This document shows, piece after piece, positions 25,611-36,349 of a stretch of 64,000 bases of DNA. The stretch comes from Gimesia aquarii. Lineage in GTDB: Bacteria > Planctomycetota > Planctomycetia > Planctomycetales > Planctomycetaceae. Each line of letters starts with the position of its first letter. Positions within the stretch are counted from its first letter, which is position 1. A program made the position numbers and the translations under genes. The notes below the pieces were generated by a model that ran no database searches, was not told the origin of the DNA, and saw nothing but the letters and a program-made list of their open reading frames with translations. The stretch is from the NCBI RefSeq assembly GCF_007748175.1, contig NZ_CP037422.1, positions 4,852,334-4,916,333 on the forward strand. Direction: 5' to 3'.

Positions 25611-27434
25611 ATGAAACGAGAAGATGTGCGGAACATTGCAATCATTGCGCACGTAGATCATGGGAAGACGACACTGGTCGATGCATTACTACATCAAAGT
25701 GGCCAATTTCGTGATTCTCAATTGAAAGGTGACTGTATTCTGGATTCGAACGATCTGGAACGGGAACGTGGTATCACTATTTTGGCCAAAAACATCGCAT
25801 TGATGTATAAAGGGGTCAAAGTCAACATCATCGATACGCCGGGACACGCGGATTTTGGTGGTGAGGTGGAACGTGTATTACGAATGGCTGATGGCGTTTT
25901 AATCTTGGTCGATGCATTTGAAGGCCCCAGGCCACAAACACGTTTCGTCTTGAAAAAGGCACTGGAATGCCACTTAAAGCCTGTGGTGGTTATCAACAAA
26001 ATTGACCGTCCTGATTGTCGACCTGATCATGTACTGAGTGAGATGTTCGATTTATTTGTTGAGTTAGATGCAGATGATGAAACACTCGATTTCCCATATA
26101 TCTATGCCAGTGCTCGTGAAGGTTTTGCGACGCACGATCTTGAAAACTTCGGCAATAGTATTCACCCGTTACTCGACATGGTATTGGAAAACGTACCCGC
26201 TCCCGATGTGAATCAGGATGCACCACTAACAATGATGGTAACAACCTTGGAGTGGTCCGAATATGTCGGTCGTGTAGCGACAGGTCGAATTAGTAGTGGA
26301 AGAGTCCGCCCGGGAGAAAAGGTAACGCTCATCAAAAGAAGTGGAGAGCATGTAAAGACCACTGTTGACTCGGTTGAGCTATTCAATAACCTGGGAAGAG
26401 CACCCGTTGATGAAGCATCTGCCGGCGATATTGTGGCATTAGTCGGACTGGATAGTCCGGAAATTGGTGATACGGTTGCCTGTGCCGAGAAGCCCGAAGC
26501 TCTCACACGAATTGATGTTGATGAACCCACATTGTCGATGCTATTCACGATCAATAGTTCTCCGTTAGCAGGTCAGGATGGAAAGTATGTGACCAGTCGT
26601 AATCTGCGCGAACGACTAATGCGTGAATTGGAATCAAATGTGGCATTACGTGTTACCGAACGGGAGGATAAGGATTCATTTTCCGTTTCTGGGCGAGGCA
26701 TTTTACATTTGTCCGTTTTAATCGAGCAGATGCGCCGAGAAGGTTATGAGCTCTCTGTAGGAAAACCTGAAGTTATTCGTAAGAAAATTGATGGCAAATG
26801 GCACGAGCCTTTTGAGTCGATGGAAGTCGACGTTCCATCGGAAGTCGTTGGATCTGTAATGGAACTGGTCTGTGCCCGTCGTGGTCAAATGATCGATATG
26901 ACGTCAGGTGAGACGGGAATGTCACATCTGAAATTTTCGATACCCGCTCGAGGATTGATTGGTCTGAGGACGCGATTGTTGAATGCAACAAAAGGCGAAG
27001 CCATTATTAATCATCGTTTTGAAGCATACAAGCTGAGTGAAGGGGAAGTACCCCGACGTGCGAATGGTGTGCTAATTTCACAGGATAACGGTCAGGCTGT
27101 TGGGTATGCTTTGTGGAAACTGCGGGACCGTGCGGAATTCTTCATTGGACCAGGAGAAGATGTTTATGAAGGCATGATTGTCGGAGAAAATGCTCGTAAC
27201 AATGACTTGGTCGTTAACCCGATTCGCGGCAAAAAATTGACCAATGTGCGTGCTTCCGGGTCAGATGAAAACATGGTTCTCAAACCACCTCGTGAAATGA
27301 GTCTCGAAGCGGCATTAGAGTACATCGAGTATGATGAATATGTAGAGATCACGCCTAAGATTATTCGTTTGCGAAAAATCTATCTGACTGAGAATGAACG
27401 AAAACGGCAACACCGTACTTCGACTGGTGAGTAG
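25611..27434 (+). CDS. typA: translational GTPase TypA/BipA
   Basis: 607 residues from the ATG at 25611; a TTG three codons earlier is less likely. The G1 motif AHVDHGKT, the switch I region LERERGITI, G3 DTPGHADFGGEV and G4 NKIDRPD are present in the first 140 residues. EF-Tu-like domain 2, EF-G-like domain 3 (SSPLAGQDGKYVTSRNLRERL is the TypA hallmark) and the TypA C-terminal region (ARGLIGLRTRLLNATKGEA, VGYALWKLRDRAEFF) follow. It is a ribosome-associated GTPase involved in ribosome assembly and stress adaptation. Converges on the giant membrane-protein gene with a 17-base gap. Confidence 0.95.
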   Translation: MKREDVRNIAIIAHVDHGKTTLVDALLHQSGQFRDSQLKGDCILDSNDLERERGITILAKNIALMYKGVKVNIIDTPGHADFGGEVERVLRMADGVLILVDAFEGPRPQTRFVLKKALECHLKPVVVINKIDRPDCRPDHVLSEMFDLFVELDADDETLDFPYIYASAREGFATHDLENFGNSIHPLLDMVLENVPAPDVNQDAPLTMMVTTLEWSEYVGRVATGRISSGRVRPGEKVTLIKRSGEHVKTTVDSVELFNNLGRAPVDEASAGDIVALVGLDSPEIGDTVACAEKPEALTRIDVDEPTLSMLFTINSSPLAGQDGKYVTSRNLRERLMRELESNVALRVTEREDKDSFSVSGRGILHLSVLIEQMRREGYELSVGKPEVIRKKIDGKWHEPFESMEVDVPSEVVGSVMELVCARRGQMIDMTSGETGMSHLKFSIPARGLIGLRTRLLNATKGEAIINHRFEAYKLSEGEVPRRANGVLISQDNGQAVGYALWKLRDRAEFFIGPGEDVYEGMIVGENARNNDLVVNPIRGKKLTNVRASGSDENMVLKPPREMSLEAALEYIEYDEYVEITPKIIRLRKIYLTENERKRQHRTSTGE

Positions 27435-27451
27435 CTCGTTTCGAACTCCGA

Positions 27452-30400
27452 CTAACGATCCCATGCTTTGAGTTTATCAACAAGCTCTAACATTTCGTTT
27501 CGTCGTTTCTCAAATGTACCAAACAGAATCAAGATACAGATTCCAAGGCCGATTCCAAACGCCCACCATGGCCAAATGTGACCAAGTGACTGTGATGCAT
27601 GCCAGATCATACTGACGATCGAGAGTGCGAGAAACGAGGCTCCTACATAAAGAAAGGCGCGAACTCGAAGCAGCATGCCTGCGAACATGCCTGCAACTGA
27701 GAGGCAGCATAGAATGACTGGGAGCCATAAGTTGTCGGCAACACCAGCGATAAACATATCGCCCGTAGAGCTAACGTAGATCGTGATTGTCGAGAAGTAA
27801 CGAATGGATGCGATCTGTTTGGCACTTAATTTCTCTCGATTTAAGTGAGTGGCAATGAGTACTGAGAGGGCCGGAGGAATCAACCAGAGTTGAGGATGTT
27901 GAGTAAAGACCTGTCCTTGTTCTACCCAGAACGCCCAAAGTGCTCCATTACCGGCTAACGCAGCCAGAGTGGTATAGACAAAGGATTTTCTCCACAAGCT
28001 CATCACAACATATACGATACCAATCAACAAGAGGATCATCGAATAATCGCCCACTACAGGAGATTGTTGTGAAGAAGCATGAATCCAAAAACTAAGTGCA
28101 GGCAATAAAGGTAAAAAAGCTCCTGTTCTTTGTAAGGGTTCTGACAGCACGTTCAACCCAATACGCTGGAAGAACTCTCCTACACCGGCACCAGTAAACG
28201 CGATGGCAATCACAATGTACGGCCAGTAGGGAAGTAGGTAGCCACGGAAGAGTTCTGGCATTGTCAGGTAGATGTGCAGGAACAACAGAGCCAAAACAAT
28301 TTCAGATGCATAGACATAAAACATGCGTTGTTTAAGGGAGAACTGGAATGGATCATATTGGGGAAGTGCTGCCATCAAAATTAACGCAGCCGAAAGTGCA
28401 ACCAGCGTCACGGAAACTACTGCAATCTGTGCTTTTGAAACCACTAAGGGAATATCAGCAATCAAAAATCCAGTTTCGGAGATCAGAATAGATAACAGCG
28501 AAATCCCAGCTGCGATCAAATAAGTACGTGAATTTTTTCGGAGTGCTTCGGACCAATCCTCGTTCAGGGACGGCCATTTCACGAGAATGATAGTCGTCAC
28601 CAGACTTAATACGGAGAGTACTTCTAACAATCGAATTAAATGGTCGAGCCAATAGAAGTTACCCTGAACGGGAAGCAATACCCAGCCAAAATAGATGAAA
28701 CCCATTCCCGCTGCAAATAGCGCACGTTTCTTAAACTGCTGAGAGAGCTCACTATAATTACTAAAAGCGTATAAAGCAGGGCTTGTGATGGCTACTCCCA
28801 CAACGGACCACCATCGCATTGTCTGATCTTCGAAGCGCAAAACGCTATGCAACAATGCGAGCACGACATAAACGGAAAGCCAGCTTACTGCCTGAGGCAG
28901 CCAGTTCAAGGTTTGCTTTTGAAGTAACTCAAGATTGGGTAGCTTTACTTTAGTTGCATTTGACAATATTGCACTACGCAGACTCCAGAACCCTCCGAGC
29001 AGGCAAGTGTAGCAGGCCATGGCCAAACCAGAATGTTGAACAAGTAGACGTAGTTTGGTTTCATTACTTAGGTATGTAACAACTCCACAGATTCCTAATG
29101 TAAACAGAGCTGGAAGACAATAGCGGCTTTTCTGATCCCATAGCATCCCTAAAAGCAAAAGTGACACAGCGCTTAAAGTGATCCAACCGGCAAGGTCTTT
29201 AATGACTGGTACGTTTACCGAGATCAAAGACGAACGCGAGACAGTAATCAGCAGTGTGTAAAATAAGACAAGACAAGTGAGGACTCTGGCGAGTATCTGT
29301 TGAATCGCTGGTTTTTCGTTTGCGGTAATCCTGTTGCCGCGTACTTGTCGGTAAAGATCGACAATCAACCAGCAACCCGATAAAGTAGCCGCTGTAGTGA
29401 CTAACCACTTCAGGAGATCCATCCAATCTTGAGCTTCTACATAAATACCTGGGGTAGTCCATTGAGCGGTGACCAAAAAAGTGGTTCCCAGTAGAGCAGT
29501 GGCTAACGATGTATAAGCAAGGCGTTCTTTGCGAAGGCAAATTCCCAGAGTCAGATACATGGCTGTTAACGAAGTGGTTATCAATAGTGCTGGTAGAGGC
29601 CTGAGTGGATCAGACCAGCCTCCTCGGAAAGCGAATGCTGACAAAATCAGCGCAATCGATTGGCTCCAATAGTAATGTCGGTTACTGTTAGCTTGATGTA
29701 GGGGCTCATGATGTAATTGCTTCCATTCCAGTACAAATCGAAGTGTGTGGAATACACCGATCAAGATCAGACCAATTTCCATAAACAGATTGATTTTCCA
29801 GGCATCCCATTCTGTGAATTGCCAGCTTGCGACTGTGACTAAGCCAATTAAAGCTAAACTTAAAAAAGAGAACCCATTCGTTTTGAAGCTGCTGGTGTAT
29901 CTACGCGAAAAAAATGTGATACAGCCAGCTGCCATAGCAAAAGTGACAAGCGTGGCTGGTAGCATCTTGGGGAAGTGTGATAACCATTCGCGTTCAGGGT
30001 TGCTCAGATTCATTGTGAACGGGAGCAAGTAGGGGGCTGCCACCAGACAAAGCATCATCGTGAGGTGCACACGAATCAATGGCCAGGAAACGGGAGCGAG
30101 AGTTTGATGTTCTACATAGTTTGGATTGACTTTCTTTTCGATGGCCAGCCAAAAAAGGCCATAGAATGCAAACGAAAGACCAGTGTAGATTGAAATTCGA
30201 ATCAGGTCATCCAGTTGGAATAAGTTTAAAGGTTCTGAAATCGTGATGATCGTACCTGCGATCACTGTCGATGCGAGAAAATGAGAGCCGATGAACATCC
30301 AACTGTTTGAACGGAAGTGAATCGAGTAAAAAACAGAGGCAACCATCAGTATCAAAATGGGAATACAGAAAGTGAGCAGAGAGGCGATCAGATCGGAAAG

Positions 30401-33400
30401 CATTAAATGCTCTAGAGGTTGATCAATATTCAGCCAGTTACCATAGATTTGATAGATTGTCAAAACAAGTAATGGTAAACCGGCGCCTAGAATACTAAGG
30501 TTGCGCCACGTCGGTTTGTCTTCCAATAGTCGAGGCAAATAGCGTAATCGTATTTGTTTTGAACGCAGATATTGTATAAGAGATTTTGATTTCAAAACGA
30601 GAATCATTAGAGCCAACGCATAAATCCCCAACCCCCACCGCAGGGCATCTGCAACACGGTGTTGTTCGATAAAATAACCCGCACACAGGAAAGGAATGAG
30701 GTAGACAATGAAGTGCATCCCCTGTGATGTGATTTGTTGAAATCGACTGTTGAGATAAGGCAAGCAGGCAACTGACAATAATATCATGCATCCCCAACTC
30801 CAGACACTGAAGGCTTCCTTTGAATCGGGGGGCATGAATCCAATCGTACTTAGGGAAAGATTAAAATATGGTATGCTGACCATGCCTCCCGAGATTACTA
30901 CGGCGAGTAGTACAGCTAAGTGCGTCGAAACATCATCCTTTTTTGATTTAATCGTATTGAAACCAACCAGACAGGATAGATAGGCAAAGAGCATGATTAG
31001 TGGAACTGTCGTGAAATGCTGGACCTGATCCATTTTAAACGTCGTATCAAAATCAGCGGCGATGGCAGGTATGATTGACAAAAAAAGAACAAATCCTGTT
31101 GAGACGATGGACACAGCTAAGAGTGCAGGCTGTATATTCCATCGGGAAGTTCGAGATAACGCACCGAGTTGATTTTGGGAATATTTTTTAGAATGAAGAG
31201 CGGACCCGAATAAGATCCAGATTGCCACAGCCAAGATATGGATTAACCAGAACTTGGGATTCGTCCAACCAGGGTTGTCCCAAAGTGCATACGATTCACC
31301 AATGGCTGTCGCGGCATAGAGACTGCCTGCCGTACCAGCAAGTTGTGAAAGCATAAACCAGATATCAGATTTTTTGATTAGAGCGCTGCTGATCCAGATT
31401 AACATAATCCAGAATAAATATGCTGTATGTAATTCCGGAGTGATTTTACCAAAGAGTGCATAGGGAATAAGCACAGAAGACGTCAGTAATGAACCATTCA
31501 CGATGGGGGGCGTAAAAGGGTTCGATTTTAAGGGAATAATGGACCAGTATGCGCCTATACGATAATGTGATTGAGACCAGTACTTTAGTGTAATCAAAAA
31601 ACATATTCCACCGGTGGCATGGATCAGGCTGGCCCAAACAAAAGAAACGTCGGGTAGAAGCTCTAATTGAGAAAGCCACGACCGAATTGTGGGATTGATT
31701 CCAATAGCGTGTTGTAGAGTCAAAAACCACAGGCCAGAGGCGATGGCTGATATCAATTGCTTTCGAATGTGCCAGTTTGCAATCAGACAAATGATGGCGT
31801 TTATGAGTAAAGACAGAGTGGCCCACATGCCATCTGTTTTTGTGATAAAGCCTGCATATATGGCAATCAAACTTGAAAGAACTGAGAAGCATCCCGCGGT
31901 ATAAAAATAATAGCGTTCATCTTCACTTTTTTGGGCACGTTTTAAAAGAACGCCGACGATTGAAGCAAAGATGGCAAAGGTAATCAAAACCGCCGCACTA
32001 CGTCCCAGTAAAAGGGATTCAATCAAGGTATTCTGTGAAGTTCCCAGTAATTCAATGGTATTTGTAAAGACGTGAAAGCCCAGTAAACCGGCAATCGCCC
32101 CTGAAACCAGGGCTGGGATATGACAGAGGGCAAAACGTGCTTTGGTAGCCAGCAATGTCAAACTAATACAATTGACGATTCCCAACACAATCATGATTTC
32201 AACACGCGGCCAGGCTATGACGAAATTCACAAGCATCATTAATGCAGAAAAGATCGCGATTGATGAGCCGGCCAAAGACCAGTGCGGAGAGTGATCGTTT
32301 TCTTTTCTGTAATGCAGAACCAGTCCCATTCCCATCAGAATGATTTCCATGATAGAGAGTAGCGGAGTGAGATAGGCGAATGTTTCCAGGCGACTGGTCG
32401 AGCTCCAGATCAACAGCCAACAGGGAGCGAGAACAGCAAAGACTGAAAGTCCACCGATGGTCACTAACTCGCGAGATTGCGAATCTGAGAACTCAATCCA
32501 ACGAAATGTAGATTGGAGAATACTTGACATTGCCACTATAAAGCAGCCGATCGGAAGCAACGCCAGAAGAATGGTTTGTAGAAAGGACGGATCGTCCACA
32601 CTCATTCGAGAGATCATAATTTGACCAGCCGATGAACCTAGTACGGTGGTTAATAATTGCCAGCGTCCGAAACTAACAAGGATTCGGCTGGCGGAATACA
32701 CCATCCATCCAAACGCTGCAAAGCCAATACTAAGAGCGAGGATGAAAAGAGGGTCGGTGATCGGCCGATGGTCGGAAAGTCGAATCGCAGCCAAAAAGTT
32801 GAGTGGAACTAATAAAACGGTAATCAATAACAGTCCACGGCTCGTTGATTCTAATTTCCAGCGTTTAAATGTATAGATACCTGAACCGTGAATGGCTGCT
32901 GTTGCCAGTAAAAACAGCAGGGCGGGGAAATAGGGGATCTGATTTTTCAGTGTAGACCAGAGACTGACAACCAGACCGATTGCGCTACCAACAATGAGCA
33001 GGCCGCTAATCAATTCACCCCAACGAATATTTTTGTCTTCCATGAAGGCATTCAGAATAGCCCCGAAGGGGGTTTTCTCTTTGGGCGCCTCATCGAACTC
33101 AGAGAGCATTGTTGCCTTTGATGAATTAGAAGCGACGGAGGAGACAGGGCTTTTCTGAATCGTTGGTTCTTCAAGAAAATCGTCGTCATCGAGAAAGTCA
33201 GCGATTTCTGAAGCAGATGTCGTTTCTTTGTATTTGGGTTTTTGAAAAGGTTGGACTTGTTGGATCAGCTTTTCAGGTTTTATCGCTTCCTTTATAGAAA
33301 GTGACCCGGGGGCTTCTTCAGTGAATTTGATGAGTTTCAGGAATTCCTGCTCAGGAATCTTACCCTCATAATATAACCGCCTGATGAACCGTTGTGTGAT

Positions 33401-33571
33401 TAATCGGTCTTCTTCTTTTTTTTTGTGGTTCTCCTGAGGAGAGGCTAATTCAGGAGATTCATCTCGGAATAGTAAAGAGAACAAAAATGAAACCAGTAAC
33501 CAGAGGCCGTGACCCATTACTGTGATTATCGCTAATCCGACCAGAATTCCGAAGATCACTTCAATGTCCAT
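27452..33571 (-). CDS. giant polytopic membrane protein, 2039 residues
   Basis: One uninterrupted frame with an ATG preceded by AGGAA. Residues about 5-37 form one or two membrane helices, followed by about 140 polar residues with a short helical motif (QRFIRRLYYEGKIPEQEFLK) and an acidic cluster (DFLDDDDFLEEP). From about residue 180 to 2025 the sequence is an almost continuous series of hydrophobic helices, by eye around 50, with short loops; it ends in a basic tail (FEKRRNEMLELVDKLKAWDR). It resembles the poorly described DUF2339-type large membrane proteins in style, but I cannot assign a family. No signature of transport, glycosyltransfer or sensing was seen. Single-gene unit. Confidence 0.7.
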   Translation of the reverse strand: MDIEVIFGILVGLAIITVMGHGLWLLVSFLFSLLFRDESPELASPQENHKKKEEDRLITQRFIRRLYYEGKIPEQEFLKLIKFTEEAPGSLSIKEAIKPEKLIQQVQPFQKPKYKETTSASEIADFLDDDDFLEEPTIQKSPVSSVASNSSKATMLSEFDEAPKEKTPFGAILNAFMEDKNIRWGELISGLLIVGSAIGLVVSLWSTLKNQIPYFPALLFLLATAAIHGSGIYTFKRWKLESTSRGLLLITVLLVPLNFLAAIRLSDHRPITDPLFILALSIGFAAFGWMVYSASRILVSFGRWQLLTTVLGSSAGQIMISRMSVDDPSFLQTILLALLPIGCFIVAMSSILQSTFRWIEFSDSQSRELVTIGGLSVFAVLAPCWLLIWSSTSRLETFAYLTPLLSIMEIILMGMGLVLHYRKENDHSPHWSLAGSSIAIFSALMMLVNFVIAWPRVEIMIVLGIVNCISLTLLATKARFALCHIPALVSGAIAGLLGFHVFTNTIELLGTSQNTLIESLLLGRSAAVLITFAIFASIVGVLLKRAQKSEDERYYFYTAGCFSVLSSLIAIYAGFITKTDGMWATLSLLINAIICLIANWHIRKQLISAIASGLWFLTLQHAIGINPTIRSWLSQLELLPDVSFVWASLIHATGGICFLITLKYWSQSHYRIGAYWSIIPLKSNPFTPPIVNGSLLTSSVLIPYALFGKITPELHTAYLFWIMLIWISSALIKKSDIWFMLSQLAGTAGSLYAATAIGESYALWDNPGWTNPKFWLIHILAVAIWILFGSALHSKKYSQNQLGALSRTSRWNIQPALLAVSIVSTGFVLFLSIIPAIAADFDTTFKMDQVQHFTTVPLIMLFAYLSCLVGFNTIKSKKDDVSTHLAVLLAVVISGGMVSIPYFNLSLSTIGFMPPDSKEAFSVWSWGCMILLSVACLPYLNSRFQQITSQGMHFIVYLIPFLCAGYFIEQHRVADALRWGLGIYALALMILVLKSKSLIQYLRSKQIRLRYLPRLLEDKPTWRNLSILGAGLPLLVLTIYQIYGNWLNIDQPLEHLMLSDLIASLLTFCIPILILMVASVFYSIHFRSNSWMFIGSHFLASTVIAGTIITISEPLNLFQLDDLIRISIYTGLSFAFYGLFWLAIEKKVNPNYVEHQTLAPVSWPLIRVHLTMMLCLVAAPYLLPFTMNLSNPEREWLSHFPKMLPATLVTFAMAAGCITFFSRRYTSSFKTNGFSFLSLALIGLVTVASWQFTEWDAWKINLFMEIGLILIGVFHTLRFVLEWKQLHHEPLHQANSNRHYYWSQSIALILSAFAFRGGWSDPLRPLPALLITTSLTAMYLTLGICLRKERLAYTSLATALLGTTFLVTAQWTTPGIYVEAQDWMDLLKWLVTTAATLSGCWLIVDLYRQVRGNRITANEKPAIQQILARVLTCLVLFYTLLITVSRSSLISVNVPVIKDLAGWITLSAVSLLLLGMLWDQKSRYCLPALFTLGICGVVTYLSNETKLRLLVQHSGLAMACYTCLLGGFWSLRSAILSNATKVKLPNLELLQKQTLNWLPQAVSWLSVYVVLALLHSVLRFEDQTMRWWSVVGVAITSPALYAFSNYSELSQQFKKRALFAAGMGFIYFGWVLLPVQGNFYWLDHLIRLLEVLSVLSLVTTIILVKWPSLNEDWSEALRKNSRTYLIAAGISLLSILISETGFLIADIPLVVSKAQIAVVSVTLVALSAALILMAALPQYDPFQFSLKQRMFYVYASEIVLALLFLHIYLTMPELFRGYLLPYWPYIVIAIAFTGAGVGEFFQRIGLNVLSEPLQRTGAFLPLLPALSFWIHASSQQSPVVGDYSMILLLIGIVYVVMSLWRKSFVYTTLAALAGNGALWAFWVEQGQVFTQHPQLWLIPPALSVLIATHLNREKLSAKQIASIRYFSTITIYVSSTGDMFIAGVADNLWLPVILCCLSVAGMFAGMLLRVRAFLYVGASFLALSIVSMIWHASQSLGHIWPWWAFGIGLGICILILFGTFEKRRNEMLELVDKLKAWDR

Positions 33572-33910
33572 CTCATATGTTCCTGATGTAGAGTTTCACT
33601 GATGCAAAAGTGTCAGATGACCTTCTGAATTAAAGGCGTCTTTTTTTCAATTTGATCACTCCGAATTTCAAAAATTGTCTAAATTAGCGACGATAAATGT
33701 CTTGTATGTCTCTATTTATGCTGAGATTATGACATTTTAGCTCAGATTTGGATGTAATGAAACTTTCATAGCGGATACCAAAAAAATAGATCGAACTGTT
33801 GGATCGCACAAAGTGGAATATGTACAACGTCCAATGTCTGAGTTCCCAGAAGTACCTAAAATTTTACTGTATGCTTGATCTATCTGAAGTGAGGTACTAA
33901 ATGAGCAAAC
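33572..33910. other. 339-base intergenic region upstream of the giant membrane-protein gene
   Basis: AT-rich. It should hold the minus-strand promoter for the giant gene, but no convincing -35/-10 pair stands out. A 30-codon plus-strand frame at 33901 with a GAGG-type site runs into the SGNH-like gene's antisense and is not credible. No RNA structure recognised. Confidence 0.3.
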
Positions 33911-34723
33911 TTAAAATACAGAAATGCGAGTTCCATCATCTAAAATTTGCGTTGGTTGCGGCGAATGGTAGGTTTTGCCCCATTGTCGTTTGAGTGCTGG
34001 TTGCAAATGGTAGAACGAATAGAGGAAATCAAACCAGCGATTTTGAATTGAGTGGTTCGAAGAAAATGAAAAATCCCAATCCGAGAGGATCCTTTTCCAC
34101 AGCGTGGCTCTTCGCGAGTATCGATAATGGATAGGGTCGAATCCATACCAGTCAGACGGTATTTTCACAATTGCAATTTGATCTTGTTGAGCGAGTTCAG
34201 AGAGTCGACGATTCAGTAACTGTACTCTTTGTTTGAGATCTGTCAGAGAAGTTTTGTTTTTGGGAAAGAATAGTCGTCGAGTTAATTCAAAACGAATCGT
34301 TGAGAGCTGCGAAATGCTTTCTTCGGGGAGAAGCGTAATTGTAATGCGCGCATCAATTTTCTGTAATTGACTTATACAAGACTCGATCCATCCAAAGATA
34401 ACATCAACAGATTGTCCATAAATTAGATCATTACCAATGTCTGTTAACAGGGCGATTGGTTTTCGAGTCTCGGTATTGTTTGCAGAAATCACATCCCAAA
34501 TCTCACACTTTGAGATTCCTGGAAGTGCACGATAGAGCAAATGGCTCCAATTTCCATAAGAACGCCCATGTCCCATCGCAGTATAAATTTCAAGTGGTGA
34601 TTCAATTGAAGCTTGAAGCAGTCTTATGATAAGTGGGAAATCTCGAGTCAGATTGCTCGCACCTAACAGAATCACTGGTTGATAGAGTAGCTGTTGGCAG
34701 TCAAGTGGTTCGGTGGAGCTCAT
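33911..34723 (-). CDS. SGNH/GDSL-hydrolase-like protein
   Basis: 270 residues, cytosolic by the lack of a signal peptide. The order of motifs suggests an SGNH fold: an early ILLGASNLTRD (block I is normally GDS), LLTDIGNDLIYG (block III GxND) at about residues 92-103, and FDPIHYRYS (block V DxxH) near 215. The nucleophile would be Ser in GAS if active. The C-terminal 45 residues are aromatic and basic. I do not recognise a specific family. It follows the trigger factor gene on the same strand but a strong terminator separates them. Confidence 0.55.
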   Translation of the reverse strand: MSSTEPLDCQQLLYQPVILLGASNLTRDFPLIIRLLQASIESPLEIYTAMGHGRSYGNWSHLLYRALPGISKCEIWDVISANNTETRKPIALLTDIGNDLIYGQSVDVIFGWIESCISQLQKIDARITITLLPEESISQLSTIRFELTRRLFFPKNKTSLTDLKQRVQLLNRRLSELAQQDQIAIVKIPSDWYGFDPIHYRYSRRATLWKRILSDWDFSFSSNHSIQNRWFDFLYSFYHLQPALKRQWGKTYHSPQPTQILDDGTRISVF

Positions 34724-34814
34724 AAATAAAGGATACCCACTGAAATATTTTGCTAAGTGTTCTTACTATATCTCTTGGGGAGAAGAACAAATCAATTGTG
34801 TTCTGAAAATAACT

Positions 34815-34847
34815 AAAAAAGCGATACTGTGATGACAGTATCGCTTT
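34815..34847 (-). terminator. intrinsic terminator of the trigger factor gene
   Basis: A perfect 10-bp stem GCGATACTGT/ACAGTATCGC with a four-base loop, extended by A-T pairs. Read on the minus strand it ends in TTTTTT, and lies about 40 bases after the tig stop codon. Confidence 0.88.
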
Positions 34848-34885
34848 GTGATAGATTGCAAATAGCTGAAGAGACCATGCAATGG

Positions 34886-36349
34886 TTACGCTTCACCTGC
34901 TTCTTCTTCACCGGTTGTCGCTGAGAAAGTAGAACAGACAGATCTTGCGACGGCAGAAATTTGATTTTCCTGTGGTGGATCCATATCTACTTCTTTGTAT
35001 TCTGCTTTATCTAGAATGACATCAACGGCTTTGCGTTCACGGAGTTGAGCTTCGAGGTTTTCAATCATACCCGATTTCACCAGACGAGCTCGAACCCTGC
35101 GAGGACTCTCCCCTTGCTGCATCGCCATATAGTAAATCTCCATGTCAACTTCATTAGGCTGCACTTCTAGCTCTTCGGTAGATGCAATTTTATCGAGCAC
35201 AAAATGCTCTTTAAGTGCCTGACGAGTCGAGGAAATTGCTTGTTGACGAATTTCGTTTTCTCGTGCCTGGATATCCTGCCTCGAAAATCCAGCTTGCTGC
35301 ATTTCCAGGATTTCACGTCTTAAAGCGTTTTCTACTTGTTTTGAGACCAATGATTCTGGAAGGTCCCAATCTGCAGATTCTGTGATTTTGCCCAGAACTT
35401 GTGAACGTGTTGATTGTCGTTGTTCATAGGTAACTTGACGTTCGAGAATATTTTTTACTTCTTCTCGTAGTTCTTCTTCCGATTTCGCTCCTACTTTTTC
35501 CAGGAGTTCTTCGTTGATTTCTGGAATTTGAATAAATTTAACATTTTTGATGGTGAAGATGGCATGTGCCTTTTCTCCTCGCATCTCAATTTGCTCAGCT
35601 TCTTCGGAGATTTCAATTTCAGCCTCTCGAGTCTCGCCAGCCTTGACACCATCCATTAATTTATCGAAATCTTTAAGTTCTGCATCTTGGAGACGAAATA
35701 CAGGACGCAGGGGAACGACAATTTCATTGATCTCGCTGAGGGTTTTACCATCATGTTCAAATTTTATAGAGAGCTCCAGTAAGTCTTCTTTTTCAGCTGC
35801 TCCCTCTCGTTCTTCCATTTCACCATATTGACCGAGGAAGCGATTTAAGTATTGGTCCACATCTTGATCTTCGATTGTCCGAACCGGACGCTCCAGCTTT
35901 AAGCCTTTATATTCAGGGAGTTTGAAGTCGGGGCGAACCTCTACTTCAAATTCGAATTTGAATTCTCCCTCTTCAGGAATCTGCAGAGTCTCAACATCAA
36001 TGGTTGGCTCGTTGATTGGATCAAGGTCATTATCCTCAGCGACTAGCTCAAGACTTTCCATCAAAATCCGTTGTTTGACCTGATCGGAAAGTTCTTGCCG
36101 AAACCGTTTTTCAACAAGCTTGCGCGGGACATGACCAACACGAAATCCAGGTACCGTCGCCTGACCACCTAATTCTGAAACTGATTCGGAATAGAAATGA
36201 TCAATATCTGCCCGGGGCACAGTCACAGTAACATGTTTTTTACAGGGACCAACTTCATCAATCTGGGCGGTTACAGACATCTTGTACTCGCCATCCGCAG
36301 ATACGGCTTCTCCCTCTGTTGTATCAGTTGTTGCGAGTTCGTCGGACAC
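34886..36349 (-). CDS. tig: trigger factor chaperone
   Basis: 487 residues from a GTG with AAGGA 7 bases upstream. A 25-residue acidic leader precedes the ribosome-binding domain, whose signature is VPGFRVGHVPRKLVEKRF. The FKBP-like PPIase domain (about residues 165-255) and the helical C-terminal chaperone arms (rich in Glu, Gln and Arg) follow. Trigger factor binds nascent chains at the ribosome exit. The usual partners clpP and clpX are not downstream. The final 30 residues, including a Cys, are an extension. Upstream on the same strand lies tRNA-Gly. Confidence 0.92.
   Translation of the reverse strand: MSDELATTDTTEGEAVSADGEYKMSVTAQIDEVGPCKKHVTVTVPRADIDHFYSESVSELGGQATVPGFRVGHVPRKLVEKRFRQELSDQVKQRILMESLELVAEDNDLDPINEPTIDVETLQIPEEGEFKFEFEVEVRPDFKLPEYKGLKLERPVRTIEDQDVDQYLNRFLGQYGEMEEREGAAEKEDLLELSIKFEHDGKTLSEINEIVVPLRPVFRLQDAELKDFDKLMDGVKAGETREAEIEISEEAEQIEMRGEKAHAIFTIKNVKFIQIPEINEELLEKVGAKSEEELREEVKNILERQVTYEQRQSTRSQVLGKITESADWDLPESLVSKQVENALRREILEMQQAGFSRQDIQARENEIRQQAISSTRQALKEHFVLDKIASTEELEVQPNEVDMEIYYMAMQQGESPRRVRARLVKSGMIENLEAQLRERKAVDVILDKAEYKEVDMDPPQENQISAVARSVCSTFSATTGEEEAGEA

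Noticed and set aside
33901-33993. 30-codon plus-strand frame with a GAGG site before its ATG
   Set aside because: It lies almost wholly opposite the SGNH-like gene, and no similarity or further support is visible.
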